A DNA stretch of 64,000 nucleotides from Prevotella sp. (GCA_017478025.1 JAFVGZ010000027.1:62001-126000), one strand, 5' to 3'; counted from the first letter of the stretch, positions 52,286-62,212 are shown. Made by a program: numbers and translations. The notes: generated by a model not told the origin, from the sequence alone.

Positions 52286-52402
52286 TATTCCATAAGGTCA
52301 AGCCCCTGACTGAGATAGAATGCAAACTTCTGGTCACTGGAAAGGAGTGTCATGTGCTCAGTGATGGCATGGGCTATGATGACGTGGTCGCTGGAAAAAC
52401 AG
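52282..52402 (-). pseudogene. 3' fragment of a VapC-like PIN-domain toxin gene
   Basis: Read on the minus strand the frame gives SSDHVIIAHAITEHMTLLSS and ends DQKFAFYLSQGLDLMEY before a TAA. This matches the C-terminal end of PIN-domain (VapC-type) ribonuclease toxins, whose usual form is near DxxDRIIIAQAxxxxxxLIS. The upstream two thirds are missing: the frame runs directly into the inverted end of the repeat element at 52392-52609. It is therefore a remnant, and no antitoxin is present. Confidence 0.65.
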
Positions 52403-52609
52403 AACAATCGGCGGCGGGCAGAGGCACCGTTGTAACGTGCTGATTATCAGGGGGCGTTGTAAAAGCAGGTCTTTTAGGCTGTAAAAGACCTACTATTACA
52501 CGGTAAAAGACCTACTATTACACGGTAAAAGACCTGCTATTAGAGCCTAAAAGACCTGCTATTGCAACGTCCTGAATATGAATGTGTTGCACAGTGTCCT
52601 ATTTTTCGG
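52392..52609. mobile_element. MITE-like element with 22-bp core repeats, family A, copy 5
   Basis: Ends TGGAAAAACAGAACA and TGTCCTATTTTTCGGG are inverted matches. Inner arms GTAACGTGCTGATTATCAG and GCAACGTCCTGAATATGAA, and five 22-bp units in the core, match the copy at 44805-45022. It joins a truncated PIN-toxin gene at its left end. Confidence 0.75.
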
Positions 52610-52666
52610 GTAAAAATACGAGGCATCATAGGAATGACATGATACCGGCTTCTCTGTGAATACCCA

Positions 52667-52701
52667 ATAAAAAAGCCGAAAGTGCAAAACTTTCGGCTAA
52701 T
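52667..52701 (-). terminator. Intrinsic terminator after the two-domain secreted protein gene
   Basis: On the minus strand, AGCCGAAAGT and ACTTTCGGCT are followed by TTTTTTATT. Confidence 0.88.
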
Positions 52702-52745
52702 TTATTTGTATTTAGGCGGAATTATCTTCCTGTCCAAAAGGTCAT

Positions 52746-53963
52746 TTACTTCACCTGTGCGCCAGCTGCGTTGAACTGTGCATCACCGTTAACGAGGATT
52801 ACCTGACCGTTCTTAACGATCTTCTTAACGGCTGGTGCAGCCTCGTCAGCAGCCTTTACGCCCTTTACAGAGCTGCCGCCATTGCGTGCAATGCGGATAC
52901 CGATAATGAAGACGTTGGTGCTTGCTGCACTGCGGGCAATCTTGAAGCTTGTGCTGCCTGCCATAGCGTCAGTAACGTCATAAACGTTAGTGTTTGGCTG
53001 CTGGCCTACGGCTTCGTGGATGTTGTTCCATTTTACGTCAGTACCCTCGTCTATGCTTGAGCCGTTGCTGAACTGAATGTAAAGATTACCGTTCTTGCTG
53101 TCATCATCCTTGTTACGATAACCGGTGATGGCAATCTTGTCGCCCGCCTTCAGAGCCTCCTTGAGGGTAATCTCTGTGTAGTCAGACTCAATGTTTGCCT
53201 TCTTTGCATTGATACGGATGGTGTAGTAAACGCTGTTAGCATAGTTTACGCTCTCACCGTCAGAAGCAACAGCTGTGCCGCCTGCCTCAACAGCGCCTTC
53301 AGCGCCGCCTGTCCAAGTGTAAACGTCACCCCAGCCTGCAGGGATGTCACCACCTTCTGATGGCTGATCATCACCACCGCTTGGAGCGGTTCCCTCTACG
53401 TAAGACATGCCATAGAGACGGCCTGTGGTGCCACGTGCCCAAAGGGTGTAGGTCTTGCCTGCCTCAAGAGCAACGGTCTTGTAGGTCTGTCCGTACTCGT
53501 CATCGGGATTGTCAACATAGAATGCCTTACCTGCGATAGCAGCAGTAGGAGCAGCCTGATCAACAATCTTCATGTCCTTACCATCGTTGTCAGCGTAGCC
53601 GGCATCGGTGACAGCCTGACGACGATAGAAGTATGTGAGGTCAACATTCTTCTTGGCAACGATTACCAGAGGAGTGCTACCTGCCTTTTCTGTACCAGTA
53701 GGAGTTGCTGCACTTGGAGCTGCATCAACACGAATCTGCATGTAGGTCTTGAAGGTCTTGCCTGCGTAAGTAACAGTTGATGCTTCACCTTTCTCATCAA
53801 GGACTGTTCCGTTAGTTCCCTCAAAGACGGTGCTGATGGTCAGCAGGTCATCGTCAACAAGAGTTGCACCAGCTGCAGGGGTAGCACCGCCGGGAGTCCA
53901 ATCTGCTGCATTGACTGATACAGCTGCGAATACAGCTGCAATAAGAGTAAAGATTTTCTTCAT
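52746..53963 (-). CDS. Secreted two-domain beta protein with Prevotella-type C-terminal tail
   Basis: The 405-residue protein has a signal peptide (MKKIFTLIAAVFAAVSVNA). Two beta-rich domains follow (about 20-190 and 215-365), separated by a Gly/Asp/Ser linker (SGGDDQPSEGGD). The first contains DLTYFYRRQAV and TYTLWARGTTGRLYG, patterns I associate with carbohydrate-binding accessory domains of Prevotella pectinases. The C-terminus (KIVKNGQVILVNGDAQFNAAG) is the sorting-like tail seen on secreted polysaccharide lyases of this group. No catalytic site is recognisable. It follows the SusCD operon but has its own -7 box, so it may be expressed separately. Confidence 0.7.
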   Translation of the reverse strand: MKKIFTLIAAVFAAVSVNAADWTPGGATPAAGATLVDDDLLTISTVFEGTNGTVLDEKGEASTVTYAGKTFKTYMQIRVDAAPSAATPTGTEKAGSTPLVIVAKKNVDLTYFYRRQAVTDAGYADNDGKDMKIVDQAAPTAAIAGKAFYVDNPDDEYGQTYKTVALEAGKTYTLWARGTTGRLYGMSYVEGTAPSGGDDQPSEGGDIPAGWGDVYTWTGGAEGAVEAGGTAVASDGESVNYANSVYYTIRINAKKANIESDYTEITLKEALKAGDKIAITGYRNKDDDSKNGNLYIQFSNGSSIDEGTDVKWNNIHEAVGQQPNTNVYDVTDAMAGSTSFKIARSAASTNVFIIGIRIARNGGSSVKGVKAADEAAPAVKKIVKNGQVILVNGDAQFNAAGAQVK

Positions 53964-54061
53964 AGATTGTTTTTTTAGAAGTTAATATTAAGTGTATCTG
54001 ATAAATAAAAGTTACTGGGTGGAGGAGCCGCATGTTTCGTTTAAGGCATTTTCCACCGCTA

Positions 54062-54069
54062 CAAAGTTA
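54062..54069 (-). promoter_or_regulatory. -7 box of the two-domain secreted protein gene
   Basis: On the minus strand TAACTTTG matches the consensus; the -33 site is only TTCG at 54089-54092. The leader to 53963 has no other visible signal. Confidence 0.55.
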
Positions 54070-54194
54070 CGAACTTTTTGTCATTCCACGAAGAGTTTGG
54101 CTGAAAAAGCGTGTTTTTTAACTAAATTCAACTATCACAGCCTAATAATCCGCTCCAATTGGTGCAATTCGAGTAATTCGTGGTAGCAAACCGA

Positions 54195-54227
54195 AGGGGG
54201 GACAGGTCGTGTGACCTATCCCCCCGA
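54195..54227. other. GC-rich hairpin after the beta-helix lipoprotein gene
   Basis: GGGGGGACAGGTC, a GTGT loop and GACCTATCCCCCC form a 13-bp stem with one mismatch. There is no T-run, so it is more likely an mRNA 3' stabiliser or a weak terminator. Confidence 0.6.
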
Positions 54228-54257
54228 AGGTTAAGTTATTGTTAGGTTAGAGTGAGC

Positions 54258-56558
54258 TTACTTAGCAGATGCAGCAGGTGTGCGCCACTTAGATGCACCA
54301 ATACCACGCTTCACGATCTCGTTGTCGAAGTTCTTGAAGTAGAGGTTAGCAGTACCGCCAATCAGTGAGTTGACTCCGGCTGTAGGTGCACTACCGTCGA
54401 TAGAGCCAGTGCTGTGGTTGTAGTCTGTCTCTGTACCTACTACAGGAACTGGTGGGTTAGGACTCTGCATCAGCTCGGTTGCTGAGATTGGAGCAATGTG
54501 AACGAGCAGCTCTTCAGCGCCTGCTGGGAACACAACGTCTGGATTAGCCAGGAACGCACCGAATGAGTTCTTGTTAGCACTGAATCCGTTAGCGGTGAAG
54601 ATGTCGCCGGTAGATTCACTGATATTGTCGTTGGTTGACCAGTTGTCATAGATGTTGAAGGTAGTCTTATCCTCACATACACCGTTCAGAGTACGTACAT
54701 CAGCACCCTGGAGGTTCATCTGACGCTCATCACCGGCAGACTTTGTCTGGATGAAGAGGTTCTTGCGGATGGTGATGGTAGAGCCGGCTGGCATAGAACG
54801 CATTGATATCATCGGACGTCCGCTATAGGTGTTCCAGTTGACGAACGTATTGTTCTCAATGGTGATATTGAATACCAACTTAGGATCAGACCACTTACCT
54901 GTACCTGTTCCATGAGTCAAGAAGTTACCGATAGGTGTCTCATAGAAGGTGTTGTTGCGCCAGATCATGTTGTGGAAGCAGTTAGACTTAGCGTTGTTCA
55001 GATCACCGGTGAAGAAGCCGTAACCGGAACCGTTGCCGCTATAACCACCGCAGTTGAAGAACTCACAACCGTCAACGAGGAAGTTCTCGATGTACTCACC
55101 ATACTTACACTGCGTACGACCGAAGCCGCGGACGAAGCGCTGGAAGGTACAGCCACGGATTATGAAGTTGTTGATGTGGATACCCATACCGCCAGAGTAC
55201 TGGTTGAAGAGGTAGTTACCCGTAGCACCGCCCTGTGCGCTGTTGTGTGCGCCTGGGAAGTCGAAGTCGATGTTCTCGAATACGATATCCTCGATGTCTA
55301 TAGAGATGTTAGCGTTCTCACCGCCCATTGGCATACGGCCGAGCATGAAGAATGCAGGTGAACCGGTAGATGATGGAACGTTGCGCAGGTCAAATACCTT
55401 TGCGTGGCCCTTGCCGGCTGCTATGTCAGCAGGATCGGTCATGAGGGTGAAGCCCTTGTAGAGGTCCATGTTGGCAGTGGTGAAATATACCTTGCCGCCT
55501 TCGAGATAGAAGGTCTGATTCTCTGCGAGGGTATTGTCAGACATGAACGAACGCAGAACGTTGTCGATACGTGTTGCCTTGAAGCCGCTGCCTAGGAGGT
55601 TAGCATATTCAGAGAAGTTATAAACAACACCGTCGATGTTCATAGTGTCAACAGGCATGTATCCGTTAGCCTCGCTGATGAGGATAGGAGCACCTGGGTC
55701 ACCCTTGGTACGTACTGACTGAGTGTTATAGACTGCATCAACTGCGATAGGAATGTCCTTATCCACAACGTCAATGATGTAAACCGAGTTGGAGTCAAGT
55801 CCTGCGATGTCAACATAACCGCGTGCGAAGTCCTGAGCGGTCAGGTCATAGTGCTGGAACTGACTTGGAACCTGAGCATTTGGAGAACTCTCAGAAGCAG
55901 CTACACGGAGGTAGTCACACTTCCATACCTTTGCATCGGCACTGTCAACCTGTGTGAAGTGGTCAGCCCACTCGTCGTAGTCGGCAGCATCAGCATAGAC
56001 CTTACGGTCGAGATAAACGCGGAAGCCTTCCTTGGTTCTGTTGGCCTTGTTAGTGATAATCTCTGGTGTAGAGTAACGGCTGTCGGTCTGCAGACCAAGG
56101 TAGTCAGCCCAGTGCTGTCCGTCACCATAGCCCCACCACTGAGAGTGGTGACCCTCACCGCGTGAAGAAAGGGCACGGATGGCGAAACGATAGGAAGTAG
56201 AATAGCTCATGTTGGTGAGCAGGAGAGTGTCTCTGTAGGCAGGGAGAATGGTGTCGATGAGGACATTCTCAGGATTTTCCCACGCTTCCTCACCTTTACT
56301 TACTTTCTGCTCAGTAGAGATTTTCAGCTCATAAGCCTCAGCATCCTGTATTAAGCTCCATGAGAGGAAGATGCTATTGAGGTTGCGCACCGCACAAAGG
56401 TCAGGATCGCTGGAGCCAGCCGACACGGTGTAACGTGTGCGGAACTGGGGGCGCATCAGTCGATCCGCTGATGCTGACACTTCGTTGTCCTTGTCGCTAC
56501 AAGAGAAGACAGCAAAGGTGGACAGCAACATTAATGAATATAGAAATATCTTTTTCAT
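54258..56558 (-). CDS. Surface lipoprotein with fibronectin-like and parallel beta-helix domains (DUF4957/DUF5123 type)
   Basis: The 766-residue protein is a lipoprotein (lipobox FAVFSCSDK, Cys20). A fibronectin III-like part follows (about 55-290), then a right-handed beta-helix (about 340-650) with many Asn ladders, for example HINNFIIRGCTFQRF and NITIENNTFVNW. This architecture matches DUF4957/DUF5123 proteins that sit next to SusCD pairs for pectin in Bacteroides, where they bind or cut acidic glycans on the cell surface. No PL catalytic signature could be confirmed, so it may be binding-only. It is the third gene of the susC-susD operon. Confidence 0.82.
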   Translation of the reverse strand: MKKIFLYSLMLLSTFAVFSCSDKDNEVSASADRLMRPQFRTRYTVSAGSSDPDLCAVRNLNSIFLSWSLIQDAEAYELKISTEQKVSKGEEAWENPENVLIDTILPAYRDTLLLTNMSYSTSYRFAIRALSSRGEGHHSQWWGYGDGQHWADYLGLQTDSRYSTPEIITNKANRTKEGFRVYLDRKVYADAADYDEWADHFTQVDSADAKVWKCDYLRVAASESSPNAQVPSQFQHYDLTAQDFARGYVDIAGLDSNSVYIIDVVDKDIPIAVDAVYNTQSVRTKGDPGAPILISEANGYMPVDTMNIDGVVYNFSEYANLLGSGFKATRIDNVLRSFMSDNTLAENQTFYLEGGKVYFTTANMDLYKGFTLMTDPADIAAGKGHAKVFDLRNVPSSTGSPAFFMLGRMPMGGENANISIDIEDIVFENIDFDFPGAHNSAQGGATGNYLFNQYSGGMGIHINNFIIRGCTFQRFVRGFGRTQCKYGEYIENFLVDGCEFFNCGGYSGNGSGYGFFTGDLNNAKSNCFHNMIWRNNTFYETPIGNFLTHGTGTGKWSDPKLVFNITIENNTFVNWNTYSGRPMISMRSMPAGSTITIRKNLFIQTKSAGDERQMNLQGADVRTLNGVCEDKTTFNIYDNWSTNDNISESTGDIFTANGFSANKNSFGAFLANPDVVFPAGAEELLVHIAPISATELMQSPNPPVPVVGTETDYNHSTGSIDGSAPTAGVNSLIGGTANLYFKNFDNEIVKRGIGASKWRTPAASAK

Positions 56559-56590
56559 ATATGTATGTACTATTTTTACTGTGTTATGAA

Positions 56591-58711
56591 TTAATATCCA
56601 TAGTAGTTGGTGTATCCACCACGACGGAGAGCCTCACGTGGGATTGGGAGGAGGTAACGGACAACAGGGAATGACTCTGGTACTACACCTGCCTCAATCT
56701 TCTTTGGTACACCGTTCTCAATGATATAGATGCTGCCATAGTCGCCTGCATCCACACCGCCGCGGATGTAACCGTAGAGAGAGTAGCGTACAGCTGTCTG
56801 TGGGTAGCCGCCGTCCTCATCGTACCACTTAGTAAAGAACTCTGCAGACTCTGTCCATGTTATCTTATCAACAGACTCATCGTTTGGCTTCTTGATAGCC
56901 TTGAAGTCAAGACCCATGTCGTCAAACCACCACTGTGGGTTGTTACGTATCTGTACTGCAGAGTGTATCTGAGCGCCTGATGCGTCTGTAGTCTTCAGGT
57001 CAGCGTTGGCTGCCTCTGGGTTGAGGACATAGAGACAAGGCAGGATAGTGTTCTGATAGTAGCTCAGGTCAATCTTGCTCTTTGCAGGATTCTGTACATA
57101 TATATAAGTAAGGTAGTTAGGCAGCAGTCTGTCGTCGAAGTATTCTACGCCGTCGTGCTCCTCGATGAGGTCACCCCAAGAGATACCTACACCTGCGTCC
57201 TCAGCTACGCCGTAGTTACGCATGAAGGTCCAGTAGAGGGTCTCAGAAAGCAGATTGTTTCTTACGAGGTCCTTCCAACGCATGTTCTCACCTGCGAACT
57301 CCCACTTACGCTCATCGAGAATCTTCTTAAGGAACTCTTCAGCGTTTGCTGGATCAACGAAAGGATCTTCGTTTGCATCGCGGAAAGCACGCTCGCGAAC
57401 CTCCTTGAGGGCTGCAAGAGCCTCAGGATTAACCTCGCCGGTGAGCTTAAGGTCAGCCTCAGCATACATCAGCAGCACGTCAGCATAGCGCAGATATGGA
57501 TAGTTGATACCTGTGTTGCCTGTGGTGATGTTAGTGTAAGCGCTGGTAGTGTTCCATATCTTAGACCACTTGAGGTTGTGGAGGCCGTATGAAGCACGGA
57601 GCACAGGAGTACCCTGGTAGTCATAGTACCAGAAGCCCTCGCCTACATACTTACGTGCGTCGCCCTTAGCGAAGCTGTAGCGATAGAATGACTCTACGTA
57701 CTGGTTGCCGCCGCACTCACCCCATGTGTAGTTTGTCTCACCACCGTTAGACTGGAATGTAGGACCCTGACGGTATCCGATGTAACCAGAAGCCTCGATA
57801 GCGAATGGCAGTTCGAAGATTACGTCATCGCCGGTGCTTACGGTCATGTTACACTCATCATAGAACACATCCTGATAGTTCTTCTTCAGGGCGTGCTTGC
57901 CGCTGGTGATAACAGAGTCAGCATAGGTGCGTGCCTGATTGAGGAAGTAGGTCTTCAGCACATCGTCAGGCTCAGCCATATAACCGTAAGAAGTAGCATC
58001 ACCTGCAGTGTGGCGCAGAGAGTAGCCTGCTGCCTGCAGTGAGATACGTGCTATGAGAGCCCAGCAAGCTTCCTTAGAAGCGCGCTCCACGCCCTGTGCG
58101 TTGTCCTCAGCATACTTCATGTAAGGTGCAGCCTCAGCCAAGTCCTCAACGAGAGCCTTTGCTATGACGTCACGTGACTCGATGGCAGGAGCGAAGTCCT
58201 CTGTAGCAGATGTAGGTGCGAGGGTGAACGGAACGTCTCCCCAGTAGCACATCAGCTCATAGTAGAGCATTGCACGCAGCACTTTAGCCTCGCCGAGCAT
58301 CTGCATCACGTCCTTGTTGTGCTCATCATAGATAGAGCCGTTCTCTAGGTTGAAGATGAAGTTGTTGGCGTTCTCAATGCCAGCGTATGTTGCCTTCCAC
58401 ACTTTGTTCACAGTACCGCTGCTGGCGTCACAGTCGTAACGCTTCGGTGTGTTGGTCTGCTTGGACTCAGTACTGTTGCTGACATAGTCAACATCAGAGT
58501 TGAGCACGAGCGAATATGTGTATGCCTGGCCGAAGCAGTCGCCTGCCAAAACGCTGGCATAGACACCGTTCAGGGCCTCGTTGGCATCCTTCTGTGAACT
58601 GAAGACATCTTCTATGGAGTACTTGGAAGGCGTGTCAACGTCAAGGTAGTCGTTGCAGGCAGTCAACGCAAGTACACCAAGTCCACTGATTAATATATTC
58701 TTGATTTTCAT
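56591..58711 (-). CDS. SusD/RagB family nutrient-binding outer-membrane lipoprotein
   Basis: SusD-like proteins bind glycans on the outer surface and act as the lid of the SusC transporter. The 706-residue protein has a lipobox (GVLALTACNDYLD, Cys19), the N-terminal segment SIEDVFSSQKDANEALNGVYAS, TPR-like helices, and the C-terminal LRYADVLLMYAEADL and ERKWEFAGENMRWKDLVRN motifs typical of the family. It is larger than SusD itself, as is usual for pectin-type systems. It lies 27 bases after the susC-like gene and is followed closely by the beta-helix lipoprotein. Confidence 0.95.
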   Translation of the reverse strand: MKIKNILISGLGVLALTACNDYLDVDTPSKYSIEDVFSSQKDANEALNGVYASVLAGDCFGQAYTYSLVLNSDVDYVSNSTESKQTNTPKRYDCDASSGTVNKVWKATYAGIENANNFIFNLENGSIYDEHNKDVMQMLGEAKVLRAMLYYELMCYWGDVPFTLAPTSATEDFAPAIESRDVIAKALVEDLAEAAPYMKYAEDNAQGVERASKEACWALIARISLQAAGYSLRHTAGDATSYGYMAEPDDVLKTYFLNQARTYADSVITSGKHALKKNYQDVFYDECNMTVSTGDDVIFELPFAIEASGYIGYRQGPTFQSNGGETNYTWGECGGNQYVESFYRYSFAKGDARKYVGEGFWYYDYQGTPVLRASYGLHNLKWSKIWNTTSAYTNITTGNTGINYPYLRYADVLLMYAEADLKLTGEVNPEALAALKEVRERAFRDANEDPFVDPANAEEFLKKILDERKWEFAGENMRWKDLVRNNLLSETLYWTFMRNYGVAEDAGVGISWGDLIEEHDGVEYFDDRLLPNYLTYIYVQNPAKSKIDLSYYQNTILPCLYVLNPEAANADLKTTDASGAQIHSAVQIRNNPQWWFDDMGLDFKAIKKPNDESVDKITWTESAEFFTKWYDEDGGYPQTAVRYSLYGYIRGGVDAGDYGSIYIIENGVPKKIEAGVVPESFPVVRYLLPIPREALRRGGYTNYYGY

Positions 58712-58738
58712 ATCTGTTTCAGTTTCTTTAAGTTGTAA

Positions 58739-61700
58739 TTAGAATGTCGCGTTAATACCGAAGGAGAATGTACGAGAGCGTGGGTAGCGGTTAATGTCCA
58801 TAGACGGTGTGAGGCCGCTCTGAACATCTACCTCAGGATCGTAACCAGAGTAACCGGTAATCATGAACAGGTTGCCTGCAGAGAAGTATGCACGAAGCTT
58901 GCTCAGGTAAATCTTGTTGATAATCTTCTTTGGGAAGGTGTAACCTACGGTGATGTCCTGACAACGGAGGAATGAACCATCCTCTACGAAGTAAGAGTTG
59001 ATGGTGTTTGTTACTACGTCAGCAGGGTTCCAGAGTGACTTGTTAGCGTTCATTGTTAAGTAGTCAGTGGTCTGGTCGAGCACAGTCTTACTTGTTGTCG
59101 TGTAGTCATCGTGGCTGCCGAAGTCTGCTGTGTAAGCCCAACGGTTAGAGCGACCGAACTTAGCAAGTACGTTGTTGTAGGTTGTCGCAGTGCTTGAGCT
59201 TGATGAGAGAGCGTAAGCAGTAGCGTTATACACGTCAAACTTGAGCATGTAGGTGAAGTTTGCAGAGAAGTCCCACTCCTTGTATGAGCCGGAGATTCCG
59301 AAACCACCCTGCCAGCGTGGGTTGGTGTTACCGATGACGGTACGGTCCTTAGTAGTAATCTTGCCGTCGCCGTCGAGGTCCTTGAACTTCATCTTGCCAG
59401 GCATTGATGGGTCACCTGATGTTGATGCAGCCAGCACGTCGGTTGTCATCTCAGGCACGCCAGGATTGAGCACCCACTTGGTCTTGTTGTTCCACTGGTC
59501 GATGTCGAAGTCGCTAACCTGATACAGACCGTCGTAAACGTAGCCGTAGAGCATGCCTACCTCGCCGCCTACCTGAAGGATGTAGTCATCCTCGCCAGCA
59601 GACTTGAAGCGGCTGGTGTAGTTGTACAGCACGTCGTCGGTAGCATTGAGCTGCTTAACCTTCATCTTGTTGTGACCGATGGTGAGGTTTCCAGAGAGGA
59701 CATAGTCCTTACCGCGGATGAAGTCACCGTTGACTGTCAACTCGAAACCAGTGTTCTGCACCTTACCGATGTTCTGCATCTGAACGGTGTAACCAGAGGT
59801 AGAGGAGATGGTTGACTTGTAAAGCAGGTCACGTGTGGTGTTGATATAGAACTCAGGAGTTACGCTGAGACGTCCGCCCCACAGCACGATGTCGGCTGCA
59901 AAGTTGCGAGTGATGGTTGTCTCCCACTTGATGCCCTTGTTAGGATAGGTACTAGGAGAGGTGTAATACATCTCACCATACTGACGAGACTCGCCGAAGC
60001 CAGGACCGCCTTCAGTTGCTACGGTGTAGCGATAGCGCCACAGGTCAGCGTCGATGTTGTTGTTACCTGCCAGACCGAATGCGAAGCGGAGCTTCAACTG
60101 GTCAATCCACTTAACGTCAGAGAGGAACTTCTCCTTGTTCATTACCCATGCACCAGAGATTGATGGGAACCAACCCCACTGGTTGCCAGGAGCGAACTTT
60201 GTAGAACCGTCGGCACGGAGTGTAGCAGAGATGAGGTACTTGTGGTCGTAGTTATAAGAAGCCTGACCGAAGAAAGATGCTGTGCGGTCAGCTGTTGACT
60301 TATAGGTATCAGAGATGTAAACGTCACCCAGGCCCATGTTGTCGAATGCACGGTCAGCAGTGATAGAACGGTCGAAGTAACGGTTCTTCTGTGTGCTCTC
60401 CTTATACTGGGTGTGATAGATTTCCTGACCCAGGAGGAACGACAGGTTGTGTACGTCCTTGATGTCGAAGTTATAAGAAGCGGTGTTGGTCCAGGTGTAA
60501 GACTGAGTCGTACGGTTCTGGATCTGTGCCACAGGCTGTGAGTTGTACTTCTTACCCTCAGAAGAGAGGTAACCCCAGTAACGCTGTGTGTCACGGAAGG
60601 TGATAGAATAGTTACCCTCGGTGCGCAGTGTGAGACCCTCGATAGGAGTCCAGGTCAGCGACATACGGTTGTTGATGTTGTAAGAGTGCTTCTTCTGCAC
60701 GTTGGTTGCAATGTTAGAGAGAGGATTGTTCTCATCCCACTCTGCCAGCTTGTCAGGGTCAACGTTTACGAACTTAGAGTCGTAGATAGCGAAGTCGGTG
60801 TAACCCTTGGTAGGAGCATACTTCAGTACGTCGATGATACCACCGGTACCTACGCCTTCACCACCGGCACCCTCGTCACGACGATAGGTCATCGTTGGGC
60901 TGTAGTTGAACTTGAGTTTCGGATGCAGGTCGGTGTTCAACTTGAAGTTGATGTTGGTACGGCGAACGCCTGAACCGAGGATGACACCCTTATCCTCTGA
61001 CTGTGTGAGAGAGAGCTTGAACTTGGTCTTGTCGTTACCGCCGCCGATGGCTACGTTGGCCATATAGTTCAGCGGAGTCTCGTTCATCACCTCATCCTGC
61101 CAGTTGATGTTACGGTGTGTAGCATACACATCCATGTCGGCAGGGTTACCGAAGTTCTCACGCCAGTTACGTGCAGATGTAGAAGAGTAAGACACGCCGC
61201 CCTGAGCACGGTCCCATGTATATTCCACGAAGTCGGTGGTCCTCATCAGGTCCAGCTTCTTAGAGATGTGAGACAGTGTCAGACGTCCGTTGAACTCTAC
61301 CTGCACCTTACCAGACTGTGCAGACTTGGTCGTTACGACGATAACGCCGTTACCACCCTTCGCACCGTAGATGGCGGTGAGTGATGCGTCCTTCAATACA
61401 TCGATAGATGCGATATCACTTGGTGGGATATCGTTGATGTTTGACTGCTGGAAGCCATCGACGATGTAGAGAGGCTCGTTGGACTGCGTCACAGACGTAG
61501 CACCACGCACGCGGATGTTAACATCAGCACCTGGCTGACCATCGACAGAGGTTACCTGCACACCGGCAATCTTACCGGCCAGGGCCTCCGTAGCAGATGA
61601 TACCGGGATAGCTGCCAGCTTTGCACCGCTGACAGAACCTACCGAACCGGTCAGATCCTTACGGGCCTTTGAGCCGTAACCGATGGCAACGACTTCGTTA

Positions 61701-62011
61701 AGAGTCGTAGCATCGTCTTCAAGGGTAACATCGAGCTGAGTCTTGCTACCTACCTTTACATTTGCAGTCTTCATACCAACGTAGGAAATCTGCAAGTCAT
61801 GCGACGTCGAGGACATCTTGATGGTGAAGTTACCGTCAAAATCGGTAACGGTGCCATTCTTAGTGCCTTTCTCCATTACGGTAGCACCAATGACCGGCTC
61901 ACCCATACTGTCCTTAACGTTTCCTGTCACTGACTGCGCCTGCAGTGCTGCACAATAGAAGAGCAACATGCTTACGAGCGCGTAGCGAACGTTCTTGAAT
62001 TTTTCAGACAT
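58739..62011 (-). CDS. SusC/RagA family TonB-linked outer-membrane transporter
   Basis: This 1090-residue protein imports oligosaccharides across the outer membrane with TonB energy. A signal peptide (MLLFYCAALQAQSV region) is followed by a carboxypeptidase-like D2 domain (VTGNVKDSMGEPVIGATVMEKG), the TonB box-like region with DDATTLNEVVAIGYG, the plug (ATEALAGKIAGVQVTS, VRGATSVTQSNEPLYIVDG, DVLKDASLTAIYGAKGGNGVI) and a 22-strand barrel ending in Phe (FSFGINATF). It is the first gene of the Sus-like operon, with a strong promoter about 290 bases upstream and a long leader holding a small open frame. Confidence 0.96.
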   Translation of the reverse strand: MSEKFKNVRYALVSMLLFYCAALQAQSVTGNVKDSMGEPVIGATVMEKGTKNGTVTDFDGNFTIKMSSTSHDLQISYVGMKTANVKVGSKTQLDVTLEDDATTLNEVVAIGYGSKARKDLTGSVGSVSGAKLAAIPVSSATEALAGKIAGVQVTSVDGQPGADVNIRVRGATSVTQSNEPLYIVDGFQQSNINDIPPSDIASIDVLKDASLTAIYGAKGGNGVIVVTTKSAQSGKVQVEFNGRLTLSHISKKLDLMRTTDFVEYTWDRAQGGVSYSSTSARNWRENFGNPADMDVYATHRNINWQDEVMNETPLNYMANVAIGGGNDKTKFKLSLTQSEDKGVILGSGVRRTNINFKLNTDLHPKLKFNYSPTMTYRRDEGAGGEGVGTGGIIDVLKYAPTKGYTDFAIYDSKFVNVDPDKLAEWDENNPLSNIATNVQKKHSYNINNRMSLTWTPIEGLTLRTEGNYSITFRDTQRYWGYLSSEGKKYNSQPVAQIQNRTTQSYTWTNTASYNFDIKDVHNLSFLLGQEIYHTQYKESTQKNRYFDRSITADRAFDNMGLGDVYISDTYKSTADRTASFFGQASYNYDHKYLISATLRADGSTKFAPGNQWGWFPSISGAWVMNKEKFLSDVKWIDQLKLRFAFGLAGNNNIDADLWRYRYTVATEGGPGFGESRQYGEMYYTSPSTYPNKGIKWETTITRNFAADIVLWGGRLSVTPEFYINTTRDLLYKSTISSTSGYTVQMQNIGKVQNTGFELTVNGDFIRGKDYVLSGNLTIGHNKMKVKQLNATDDVLYNYTSRFKSAGEDDYILQVGGEVGMLYGYVYDGLYQVSDFDIDQWNNKTKWVLNPGVPEMTTDVLAASTSGDPSMPGKMKFKDLDGDGKITTKDRTVIGNTNPRWQGGFGISGSYKEWDFSANFTYMLKFDVYNATAYALSSSSSTATTYNNVLAKFGRSNRWAYTADFGSHDDYTTTSKTVLDQTTDYLTMNANKSLWNPADVVTNTINSYFVEDGSFLRCQDITVGYTFPKKIINKIYLSKLRAYFSAGNLFMITGYSGYDPEVDVQSGLTPSMDINRYPRSRTFSFGINATF

Positions 62012-62026
62012 AGTTAGTTTGTTTGT

Positions 62027-62212
62027 TTAGTATAGTTGATAATAAAAAAAGTCGTCATAATGCATCTTTAACATCTGTTCCTCTAATGCCCTGAGGCATT
62101 CCGGACACACGTCTCCAACTGCCTCAACAGGCTGTCTGTCAGTCTTTACGGAGCATCCGGTTAGTATCTGTCGGGCTGCTGACGGTCTTATGGAGCTCAT
62201 CTCTGCTTGCAT
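62027..62212 (-). CDS. Possible upstream open frame in the susC-like leader
   Basis: A 61-codon frame starts after a purine-rich AGGGGGTCAA and ends 15 bases before the SusC start, inside the region transcribed from the 62303-62332 promoter. The product MQAEMSSIRPSAARQILTGC... contains CPECL and ends in YYQLY; no family is recognised. It could be a regulatory leader peptide or a chance frame in an untranslated leader. Confidence 0.3.
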   Translation of the reverse strand: MQAEMSSIRPSAARQILTGCSVKTDRQPVEAVGDVCPECLRALEEQMLKMHYDDFFYYQLY

